The notes beneath the pieces were generated by a model. That model did no database searches. It saw only the letters and a program-made list of their open reading frames with translations, and was not told the origin of the DNA. From the IMG/VR virus record IMGVR_UViG_3300001450_000028, positions 1-64,000 of that record: a stretch of 64,000 nucleotides of DNA, one strand, 5' to 3'. Below are positions 53,816 through 60,139 of this stretch, piece by piece. Source of the DNA: a virus. Positions within the stretch are counted from its first letter, which is position 1. Each line of letters begins with the position of its first letter. The translations under genes and the position numbers were made by a program.

Positions 53816-55747
53816 ATGTCACGTTCATTCACTTTAAATCAGCTTACTGAAGGCATTCGCGACCGCGATATTGGCGCCGAAAGTAACAGACTGATGGAGA
53901 AGTGGACCCGCACAGGTCTGCTTCGTGGTCTCGCCGACACAGGTCGCGAAACCATGTCACGCCTTCTCGAAAACCAGGCAGCCCAGGTTCTTCGCGAAGC
54001 AAACGTTCTTGGTTCAGGCGGAAGCGCTGGTGCCATCGACGGTTTCTCAAACATTGCATTCCCGATTGTTCGTAGAGTTTTCGGCGGTTTAGTTGCAAAC
54101 GAACTCGTTTCAATTCAGCCAATGAGCCTTCCTTCTGGTCTGCTCTTCTACCTCGACTACACCTACGGCTCAGACGTTGGTGGTGACGATACGCTCGCTG
54201 CTTCACCTGATCTTGCTGGTACAGATGCTACCTTCAACAAAGGCGACTCACTCTACAACAACCCAGCAGGTAAGTCAATTCGTACAGGTTCTGATGCGGT
54301 CGGTGGTCAGTACGACCTCGTCGGTTCATCATACTCGCGCGTTCATAAGGGTGTTGTATTAAAAGCTGCAGAAGACGTCTTCAACGGCGCTTTTGGTGGT
54401 GCTTCAGCTCAGTCATGGACTGCAGGTTCTACATCTGTTAACGTTACAACAAGCGGTTCAGACGGAAAACTACTTCAGTTTGACCCTCAGGTTGTTCAGC
54501 ACATTACAGACGGCACATTCGGGTATCAGTTCTTAGTCATGTCAGCTTCAAAGCTTATTGATTCAACAAGTACATACAGAGTAGATTCTACTGCTATTAA
54601 GTCAATTGCTCTATTCTCTGATGCAGGCATTACAGGATATACAGTTCCTGGTTCTGATATGCAGGGTGGAAGTGGCATTCTTAACGTTCGTCGCTTAAAC
54701 CAGCTCGGTACAATGTCTGGTGCACCTAGCAATGTTTCATTCACACCAAACCCTCTTGTCGGTGTTTCAGCCACTGATTTAAGTTCAGGTGTGCTTTTTG
54801 TCATGCAGGGCGCTGCTGCTGACCTTGAAAACGTTTCAACCGCTCTTAATCTCACAGCTTCTTTTGCTGTAGGTGATCAGGTTGAAGCTGCTGGTGGCAC
54901 CGGTGGAACACTTACCATTCCGACCTTCGAGTCAGATTTTGGTTCTTCACCACAGCCTGTCATCCCTGAAATTGACATCAAGATTGAGTCAATTGCTGTT
55001 ACAGCTACCACACGTAAGCTCCGTGCTCGTTGGTCTCCGGAACTCGCACAGGATCTTAACGCTTACCACAGCATGGACGCCGAGGTTGAGCTTACTCAGA
55101 TCCTTTCAGAGCAGATTGCTCTTGAAATCGACCGCGAGATCCTTAACGACCTGCTCGTCGAAGCTCGTGGTGCTAACTTCTACTGGAGCAGAAGCCCCGG
55201 TAAGTTCGTTAACAAGCGCTCTGGTGCTGCTGTTCAGCTTGCTTCAACACTCGCAACCGGTCCCCAGTTCACTGGTACCGTCCGCGAATGGTACGAGACT
55301 CTTGTCGAGACCATTATTGATGTTGCTAACGAGATCCACAGAAAGACCCTTCGCGGTTCAGCTAACTTCCTCGTGTGTTCACCTGAAGTTGCTACAATCT
55401 TCGAAGCTTCTGTCCTCTACAAGCCTTCAATCAAGATTGACGGTCAAGGCCAGGTCGGTGCAGAGTTCACACTCGGTGCTGCTTCAATCGGTAGCTTAAG
55501 CAACCGATTCACAGTCTACAAGGACCCATACTTCCCACGCAACAAGATTCTTGTTGGTTACAAGGGAGGTTCATACCTTGAGACCGGTTACGTTTACGCT
55601 CCGTACGTTCCGCTAATTGTCACTCCGACAATCTTCGCGCCTGAAGACTTCACACCCCGCAAGGGCGTGATGACTCGTTACGGCAAGAAGATGGTTCGCG
55701 CTGACTTCTACGGTACAATTACCTGCCTCGACATGGACATTATCTGA
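53816..55747 (+). CDS. Major capsid protein (gp23-like)
   Basis: A 643-residue T4-type capsid protein. The N-terminal 61 residues are a propeptide: RLLENQAAQVLRE then ANVLG gives an L-R-E cleavage point after Glu61, close to Glu65 of T4 gp23. The HK97-like body follows (IAFPIVRRVFGGLVANELVS, IQPMSLPSGLLF), with the gp23-type C-terminal stretch (FLVCSPEVATIFEAS ... KILVGYKGGSYLETGYVY). Codon use is sharply different from its neighbours, favouring CTC, GTC, CGC, TTC and AAC, as expected for the most abundant product. A strong AAAGGAG site precedes the ATG and a terminator follows 23 bases after the stop. Confidence 0.95.
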   Translation: MSRSFTLNQLTEGIRDRDIGAESNRLMEKWTRTGLLRGLADTGRETMSRLLENQAAQVLREANVLGSGGSAGAIDGFSNIAFPIVRRVFGGLVANELVSIQPMSLPSGLLFYLDYTYGSDVGGDDTLAASPDLAGTDATFNKGDSLYNNPAGKSIRTGSDAVGGQYDLVGSSYSRVHKGVVLKAAEDVFNGAFGGASAQSWTAGSTSVNVTTSGSDGKLLQFDPQVVQHITDGTFGYQFLVMSASKLIDSTSTYRVDSTAIKSIALFSDAGITGYTVPGSDMQGGSGILNVRRLNQLGTMSGAPSNVSFTPNPLVGVSATDLSSGVLFVMQGAAADLENVSTALNLTASFAVGDQVEAAGGTGGTLTIPTFESDFGSSPQPVIPEIDIKIESIAVTATTRKLRARWSPELAQDLNAYHSMDAEVELTQILSEQIALEIDREILNDLLVEARGANFYWSRSPGKFVNKRSGAAVQLASTLATGPQFTGTVREWYETLVETIIDVANEIHRKTLRGSANFLVCSPEVATIFEASVLYKPSIKIDGQGQVGAEFTLGAASIGSLSNRFTVYKDPYFPRNKILVGYKGGSYLETGYVYAPYVPLIVTPTIFAPEDFTPRKGVMTRYGKKMVRADFYGTITCLDMDII

Positions 55748-55769
55748 TCTTTAATTAGATAATGTCTTT

Positions 55770-55796
55770 AAAGGCACCCTTCGGGGTGCCTTTTTT
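55770..55796 (+). terminator. Strong Rho-independent terminator after capsid gene
   Basis: A perfect hairpin AAAGGCACCC / GGGTGCCTTT closes a TTCG tetraloop (55780-55783) and is followed by a T run. The 10-base stem is GC-rich in its inner seven pairs. It ends the capsid transcript. Confidence 0.92.
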
Positions 55797-55828
55797 GTTT
55801 TTCACTTATAATTTTTAAAATAGTTTTC

Positions 55829-55834
55829 TATAAT
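55829..55834 (+). promoter_or_regulatory. Possible -10 box before the 55854 gene
   Basis: TATAAT lies 20 bases before the ATG at 55854 and after the capsid terminator, where a new promoter is needed. No good -35 box is visible at 16-18 bases, and there is no TGn extension, so it may depend on another factor. Confidence 0.3.
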
Positions 55835-55853
55835 AAGAAAATAAGGAGCTTAA

Positions 55854-56114
55854 ATGCTAATTGACGAAAATGATATGGAAAAAGAACCCTCAGGCCAAGG
55901 TGAGATTGTCGGTATTGCAATGATACCACCCGGAGAAATGGATCCGGATGAAGGATTAAGACTTCAACTGCTTATGCTTTCAAAAGAAATTCTTTTAGGA
56001 AAAGCAGCAATGCGTTGGGAAACACACAAGCAGTACGCAGACGTTGAAGTTGGCGAAATTATAAACGAAGCTCAAAGAATGTTTGAGTTTGTCAAGGGCC
56101 CTAATGAAAGTTAA
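55854..56114 (+). CDS. Small hypothetical protein upstream of dUTPase
   Basis: An 86-residue acidic protein. The first 30 residues are extended (EPSGQGEIVGIAMIPPGEMD). The rest is helical (GLRLQLLMLSKEILLGKAAM ... EIINEAQRMFEFVKG). An AAGGAG site precedes the ATG. It overlaps the dUTPase start by 11 bases, so the two are translated together. No family is recognised. Confidence 0.55.
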   Translation: MLIDENDMEKEPSGQGEIVGIAMIPPGEMDPDEGLRLQLLMLSKEILLGKAAMRWETHKQYADVEVGEIINEAQRMFEFVKGPNES

Positions 56115-56532
56115 TTTTAAAAAGCTGCACCCGAATGCCAAAACACCTCACTACTCTTTAGAAGGTGATGCATGTTTAGACTTATATGCAGCGTGGCAAA
56201 AAATAGATGATTTAGGTAACCGAGTATACGGTACAGGAATTGCAATGGAAATACCTAGAGGTCATGTAGGATTATTGTTTCCAAGAAGCTCTATATCAAA
56301 AACAAATTTAAGCTTAAGAAACAGCGTCGGTGTGATTGATAGCAATTATCGAGGCGAGATAATGTTAAAGTTTCTTGATTTAGAAGAGATGGGTGACCTA
56401 CCAGGGTATCTCCCGGGCAATAAAATCGGCCAGATCATGATAATTGAAAGACCTGAAATTCAACTTGGAGAAGTAGCAAAGCTTTCAGATTCTGTGCGCG
56501 GTGAAGGCGGCTTTGGGTCTACAGGAAGTTAA
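56104..56532 (+). CDS. dut: dUTP diphosphatase (dUTPase)
   Basis: A 142-residue trimeric dUTPase with all five motifs: I, DACLDLYA (22-29); II, PRSS (60-63); III, GVIDSNYRGE (76-85), with the catalytic Asp79 and the sugar-discriminating Tyr82; IV, GNKIGQIMI; V, RGEGGFGSTGS. It hydrolyses dUTP to dUMP and diphosphate, keeping uracil out of phage DNA and feeding dTMP synthesis. The start chosen is ATG 56104, after AAGGG, which overlaps the previous gene; an upstream TTG would only add residues inside that gene. Its 3' end overlaps the convergent reverse-strand gene by 14 bases. Confidence 0.95.
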   Translation: MKVNFKKLHPNAKTPHYSLEGDACLDLYAAWQKIDDLGNRVYGTGIAMEIPRGHVGLLFPRSSISKTNLSLRNSVGVIDSNYRGEIMLKFLDLEEMGDLPGYLPGNKIGQIMIIERPEIQLGEVAKLSDSVRGEGGFGSTGS

Positions 56533-56848
56533 GCCAGGCATACCTTGACCGATTATCTAAATACGTCATGTCTTTTTGCATTGCGTATGCTTCTTTTTCA
56601 AAAGGAATATCGTAATATGCCTGATCTTTATCTCTGTTCTTGACAAAGCTCTTGAGCCAATAAAAGCCGTAAAGTATATAAAAACCTACAACCAATAACT
56701 CCACCTGTTGACGCAGGTGGATTTTTTCATGGTTGATTGTGACTTCGTTTCCTTCATCTCTAATAAACACAAAAGGCCATAGTGCTATTGCATAAACATC
56801 TATGACAATTGATGCCCACTTAGGAACTTTGCTGTTTTTTATAATCAT
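56519..56848 (-). CDS. HEXXH membrane protein, probable zinc peptidase (only reverse-strand gene)
   Basis: A 109-residue protein read from the reverse strand. The ATG has a strong CTGGAG site just upstream, and the frame holds a coherent protein. Residues 13-29 and about 49-65 are hydrophobic spans; between them lies NHEKIHLRQQVE, a HEXXH motif at 40-44, and further on FEKEAYAMQ (Glu84, Glu86) could give a third zinc ligand, as in gluzincins. I recall similar small proteins in Bacteroidetes genomes. It may be a membrane-bound peptidase; substrate unknown. It is convergent with dUTPase and divergent from the next gene, an isolated position that fits an acquired accessory gene. Confidence 0.75.
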   Translation of the reverse strand: MIIKNSKVPKWASIVIDVYAIALWPFVFIRDEGNEVTINHEKIHLRQQVELLVVGFYILYGFYWLKSFVKNRDKDQAYYDIPFEKEAYAMQKDMTYLDNRSRYAWLNFL

Positions 56849-56875
56849 TTTAACTCCAGAAAATTAGTAATCAAC

Positions 56876-56881
56876 ATTATA
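56876..56881 (-). promoter_or_regulatory. Possible -10 box for the reverse-strand gene
   Basis: TATAAT on the reverse strand lies 28 bases before the ATG at 56848, within the 69-base divergent gap. No clear -35 box is present. The box supports independent transcription of the reverse-strand gene. Confidence 0.35.
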
Positions 56882-56917
56882 CTTATACACGAGTCATTCA
56901 TTTTATTGGAGGAACAG

Positions 56918-57133
56918 ATGGCAAGAAAAAGTACAAGTACAGCATCCGGTGCTGCAAAAGCACCAGAGTGCTGCGCAAAATGTGAAAAAGATATTGCAGA
57001 ACTTAGAAAAGAAATTGCAGCTTTAAAGGCTGCAATTGCAAAGAGATCTACAGACGGCGCTGACCCACGTGTTAATAAAATACTAGAAGCACTTGTAAAA
57101 TACAGCTCAAAATTTAAAAGTTTGCTTTCTTAG
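56918..57133 (+). CDS. Small Cys-containing coiled-coil protein
   Basis: A 71-residue protein starting at ATG 56918, six bases after GGAGG; a TTG at 56906 would contain this ribosome site and is rejected. The Ser/Thr/Ala-rich start is followed by ECCAKC (three cysteines, possibly metal-binding), then a helical repeat (IAELRKEIAALKAAIAKR) likely to form a coiled-coil oligomer, and a helical end. Its position between the dUTPase block and a probable capsid-surface gene gives no clear role. Confidence 0.65.
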   Translation: MARKSTSTASGAAKAPECCAKCEKDIAELRKEIAALKAAIAKRSTDGADPRVNKILEALVKYSSKFKSLLS

Positions 57134-57142
57134 GTCATATAT

Positions 57143-57191
57143 AGATCAGGCCCAACACAAGCATAATTAACTGATCTCGCCAGTGTGTTGG
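57143..57191 (+). promoter_or_regulatory. Interlocked inverted repeats: possible RNA pseudoknot leader
   Basis: Two perfect inverted repeats are interleaved. AGATCAG (57143-57149) pairs with CTGATCT (57171-57177), and CCAACACA (57152-57159) pairs with TGTGTTGG (57184-57191). The order A-B-A'-B' gives an H-type pseudoknot with loops of 2, 11 and 6 bases, or two mutually exclusive hairpins. It ends 15 bases before the AAGGAGG site of the gene at 57218, so it may control its translation or mRNA stability. Confidence 0.55.
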
Positions 57192-57217
57192 AATCTTGCG
57201 AAAATAAGGAGGAAATT

Positions 57218-57775
57218 ATGCCTAAAGTAAAGTTTACAAATTCAAAAGGTTTACATCAAGAGTCGGGTACAGAGTCATTTGACCTTCAAGGCGACGGTGT
57301 TTTATTTGGTCAAAGAAATAAAATATCTGGCTCTCTTAACTTAGGAGCAACACTATCACTTAATGATTCTGGAAAAACATTCATGATCGGATCAGGTTCA
57401 GCAGGTGCATTTACAATTGAATACCCTGTTACACATACTGGATGGAACGCAAAGTTTGTAGTAGGTCAAGATGCGGTTGTTTCTAAGGGTGGCGCAAGAA
57501 CAGGTCTGGGTGCAGCAGTAACACTTTCAGGATCAGACTCAGGTGGCGGTCACGTTGTAACAGGATCTTTTATTATTACAGGAACAGATGCAGCACCAGT
57601 CGGAATTGTACAAGGAAACGGGTCAAATGTAGGTAAGATGATATTTGCTGCAGGCGGATTGGCTGCAGGTGCAAGAGCTGGTGATTACGTAGAAATTGAA
57701 GTTTTAAGAGGTACAAAAGATACTTCTGATGGATTTATGGCTGTTGTTCACGGGCATGGATACTGTAAAAATTAA
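57218..57775 (+). CDS. Beta-rich virion protein, possible head decoration
   Basis: A 185-residue protein starting at ATG 57218, five bases after AAGGAGG; an upstream in-frame TTG would run through the leader structure and is rejected. It is Gly/Ser/Thr-rich and almost all beta (LNLGATLSLNDSGKTFMIGS; GGHVVTGSFIITGTDAAPVG) with one Cys near the end. The very strong ribosome site and its own terminator suggest abundant expression. A head decoration or outer-capsid protein is likely from position near the capsid gene. The family is not recognised. Confidence 0.6.
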   Translation: MPKVKFTNSKGLHQESGTESFDLQGDGVLFGQRNKISGSLNLGATLSLNDSGKTFMIGSGSAGAFTIEYPVTHTGWNAKFVVGQDAVVSKGGARTGLGAAVTLSGSDSGGGHVVTGSFIITGTDAAPVGIVQGNGSNVGKMIFAAGGLAAGARAGDYVEIEVLRGTKDTSDGFMAVVHGHGYCKN

Positions 57776-57797
57776 ATCGTAACAATTTTTTATAATT

Positions 57798-57825
57798 AAG
57801 GTGCTCCTTGCGGGTACCTTTTTTT
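57798..57825 (+). terminator. Rho-independent terminator
   Basis: AAGGTGCTC and GGGTACCTT form a nine-pair stem with two G-T wobbles, closing a five-base loop and followed by a run of seven T. It lies 22 bases after the stop of the preceding gene and isolates it as a single-gene transcript. Confidence 0.8.
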
Positions 57826-57890
57826 ATTTTTTAAAAAGACTTGCAGGACATTTAATTTATAATTAATATAAGGTACATAGCCTTCTGTAT

Positions 57891-57937
57891 AACTTTAAAT
57901 CGTAGCCACCTATCTATATTAGAGTGGTTTTAAAGTT
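57891..57937 (+). promoter_or_regulatory. Leader hairpin before the 57953 gene
   Basis: AACTTTAAA (57891-57899) pairs perfectly with TTTAAAGTT (57929-57937), and inside it GCCAC (57905-57909) pairs with GTGGT (57924-57928) around a 14-base loop. The five bases between the two stem arms on the left are unpaired. AGGAG follows five bases after the hairpin and GTG at 57953 six bases later, so the structure may tune initiation. It lies in the 177-base non-coding gap after the terminator. Confidence 0.5.
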
Positions 57938-57952
57938 CACCAGGAGTCATCT

Positions 57953-58483
57953 GTGAAGGTCCCAGCAGCCCTTTTAAAGGAGCTCATAAGCAGTATTATT
58001 GATGAAGAGATAAGAAAAGTCAAAGGGGGATACAAGGTTTACCCTAAGAAACCTCAAAAAGGTAGAAAGACTCGAAAAGCACTTTCAAAGAAAGCGATGT
58101 CTTATAAAAAGGCACTTAGTCAGCTTCGTGCTGTTGAAAGAAGCAAAGCTATGAACGAGGCTGATCCTGAAAAAGGGACAGGCAGAAAACCCAAAGGAAG
58201 TGGCCGAAGACTCTATACTGATGAAAACCCTAAGGACACTGTGCCGGTCAAGTTTAGAACAGTCGAAGATATAAGAAAAACTTTTTCGTCTTCAGCATTT
58301 AAATCAAAAGATCATAAGCGCCAATCACAGATAATTAATCTATTGCATCAAAGAGTGCGCGCTGCATATGAAAACGCAAAAGATCCAAAAACTAAAGCTA
58401 GACTTAAAAGAGCGTATGACTACGCAAAGAAAAGAAAAGAAGCTAGCAAAAAAAAGACTGAGCGATTAAAAAATAAAAAATGA
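57953..58483 (+). CDS. Very basic protein with targeting-type N terminus
   Basis: A 176-residue protein starting at GTG 57953 after AGGAG. Residues 1-19 (MKVPAALLKELISSIIDEE) are an amphipathic helix with an I-D-E site at Glu18. The rest is strongly basic (GYKVYPKKPQKGRKTRKALS; YDYAKKRKEASKKKTERLKN). Such a protein could bind phage DNA inside the head, like T4 internal proteins, after removal of the N-terminal helix. It is the first of three adjacent genes with this type of opening. The next gene overlaps by ATGA. Confidence 0.6.
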   Translation: MKVPAALLKELISSIIDEEIRKVKGGYKVYPKKPQKGRKTRKALSKKAMSYKKALSQLRAVERSKAMNEADPEKGTGRKPKGSGRRLYTDENPKDTVPVKFRTVEDIRKTFSSSAFKSKDHKRQSQIINLLHQRVRAAYENAKDPKTKARLKRAYDYAKKRKEASKKKTERLKNKK

Positions 58484-59379
58484 AAATTACAAAGATAAAA
58501 TTAAAATTACTAATAGAGGCAAATTTAGCAATTTGGGGTTTTGATCGTGTATTAGGTAGATTTTTTAAAGATACTTTTAGAAAACTAGGAGGTCAGAAAA
58601 AAGAAAATTGGCAAAACACGAGATTTATCTACTGGTTACACGCCAAACCTATTGAATCTATTCTTAAAGGAAATATTCCGGGTGAGATAGGAGTGCGTGC
58701 ATATCACAAAGATCAAATCATCAATAATCTCGGCTGGGACGCACCTTATGGTCTAGAAGTAGAAGGAAGAGTTACTTTAGCATCGATCGTTGATATTTTT
58801 TCAGGGACTTCTATGCCTCATTTTAAAGGTCCGGGTTCTTGGCCGAGTGAGAAAGAAATTGAACCTCACTTTGGAATTGACAATGTTGATTTTTTCAAAA
58901 CAAAACCAGGTCTAAAAAAATTTAGAAAATATCCTTCTTATGGAGAATATGCCTACAACCCGGAGGGTGGCCAGTTAGACATGGGTTTTATTGAAGACTT
59001 GTGGGAGGATACACCTGAAAATACTACTGAAAGTGAGCAATACGATTTCTTGCAAAGTAGAATCGCTAATAAAAGCAAAGAGGAGGTTGAGGAACTATTA
59101 TTCGACGCGAGCATAATATTAGACGACAAGCGTATCATGCCTTCAGGCGAAAGCGTCGTCGAATGGTCAAGTAAAAATAGACCTGGCAATGAGTTTTTAA
59201 TTGCAAATGCTGTTCCCGTTACTATCTGGATAAAAGAAGGTGATAGTTTTCCATCTAGTCTGCAAGATGCGGTTATAAATAGAAATTTAGAAGTAAAAAC
59301 TATTTCTTCTGGGGAGTCAAAAATAGTCGAAAGACTAGAATTAAAAAAAGTAATTCGTGAGATTTTGAAATCTTTATAA
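58480..59379 (+). CDS. Protein with targeting-type N terminus, function unknown
   Basis: A 299-residue protein opening MKITKIKLKLLIE, with an L-I-E site at Glu13. The body has RFIYWLHAKPIESILKGNIP near residue 47, which loosely resembles the His-containing entry of ADP-ribosyltransferase-like folds, but no complete catalytic triad is apparent. The C terminus repeats the motif style (LELKKVIREILKSL). T4 packages ADP-ribosyltransferases in its head, so the possibility is worth testing, yet the call is not supported by clear residues. It overlaps the preceding gene and has no good Shine-Dalgarno site. Confidence 0.55.
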   Translation: MKITKIKLKLLIEANLAIWGFDRVLGRFFKDTFRKLGGQKKENWQNTRFIYWLHAKPIESILKGNIPGEIGVRAYHKDQIINNLGWDAPYGLEVEGRVTLASIVDIFSGTSMPHFKGPGSWPSEKEIEPHFGIDNVDFFKTKPGLKKFRKYPSYGEYAYNPEGGQLDMGFIEDLWEDTPENTTESEQYDFLQSRIANKSKEEVEELLFDASIILDDKRIMPSGESVVEWSSKNRPGNEFLIANAVPVTIWIKEGDSFPSSLQDAVINRNLEVKTISSGESKIVERLELKKVIREILKSL

Positions 59380-59402
59380 CAAAAATCAAAGGCAAAGAAA
59401 AA

Positions 59403-60062
59403 ATGAAAATTACTAGAAAAAGACTAAGTCTAATTATTGAGTCCTTGCTTTCTGAAAGCAAGCATGGAGAAAAATATATTTGCCCCAAGTGCGGTCATGA
59501 GCACAAAGAAGAACCTGGTGAGAAATGTGCCAATTGTGGTCACAAATACGATGATCCATGGCAAGGAAAAGAGTGGGTAAAGCCTAAGGCAAAAGTTAAT
59601 GAAAAAAAAGACATGACTTGTCCAGCAGCGACCACAGACATAAGTGTAAACACAGCAAACAGAGACAGAGCCAGAAAGCTTGACTGGATTATGTACGGTC
59701 CTTTAAATGTAGAAGAACCAGGAAATTATTGGGAAAGAATTGCTGATAAATGGAACACTCTAGTTGAAGCAGCAAAAAAATCAAATTGTGGCAACTGTGT
59801 TGCTTTTGACAGATCGCCTAAGATGGTTGACGAGTGCATACCGGCGATTACAACAGAACCTGTTGCTGATGAATTTGGAGTCTTAGGTTACTGTTGGATG
59901 CACCATTTTAAATGTCATAGCGCAAGAACGTGCAATACTTGGGCCGCTGGTGGTCCAATTAAAACTGACCAGTCATCAAACGAGTGGATGAAAAGAAACC
60001 GCGAAGGTGCTACAAACAAAAGCCCGCTAGATCAAAAAATGTACAAAGACGACACTGCTTAA
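59403..60062 (+). CDS. Cysteine-rich metal-binding protein with targeting-type N terminus
   Basis: A 219-residue protein. Residues 1-13 (MKITRKRLSLIIE) nearly copy the opening of the preceding protein, with an I-I-E site. A zinc ribbon follows (YICPKCGHE ... CANCGHKY, about residues 24-49). The second half has another cysteine set: NCGNCVAFD, CIPAI, GYCWMHHFKCHSARTCNTW. The C-x-x-C, single Cys and G-x-C order resembles high-potential iron-sulfur proteins, so an Fe-S or zinc site is possible. If the N-terminal motif targets the head, this protein would be delivered to the host cell. The target is unknown. Confidence 0.65.
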   Translation: MKITRKRLSLIIESLLSESKHGEKYICPKCGHEHKEEPGEKCANCGHKYDDPWQGKEWVKPKAKVNEKKDMTCPAATTDISVNTANRDRARKLDWIMYGPLNVEEPGNYWERIADKWNTLVEAAKKSNCGNCVAFDRSPKMVDECIPAITTEPVADEFGVLGYCWMHHFKCHSARTCNTWAAGGPIKTDQSSNEWMKRNREGATNKSPLDQKMYKDDTA

Positions 60063-60105
60063 AATAAATTCTTTTTCTATATTTGTCAATCAAAAAATCT
60101 GAACA

Positions 60106-60114
60106 TATATATTA
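60106..60114 (+). promoter_or_regulatory. Candidate late promoter box before neck genes
   Basis: TATATATTA stands 34 bases before the GTG at 60140, in a 77-base gap, and a second near-match (TATATTTG) lies at 60078. Both deviate by one or two bases from the TATATTTA boxes elsewhere. A late promoter for neck and tail genes would fit here. Confidence 0.3.
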
Positions 60115-60139
60115 AGAACAGAAAAAGTCGGAGATTTTT

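Noticed and set aside
53844-54206. 120-codon reverse frame opposite the capsid gene start
   Set aside because: Arg/Leu-rich low-complexity shadow of a strongly supported capsid gene.
54873-55499. 208-codon open frame in another forward frame inside the capsid gene
   Set aside because: It is a by-product of the unusual codon use of the capsid gene, is Ser/Leu-rich without domain pattern, and has no ribosome site.
57776-57952. tRNA or other structured RNA gene in the largest non-coding gap
   Set aside because: The gap contains a terminator and a leader hairpin but no cloverleaf or CCA end.
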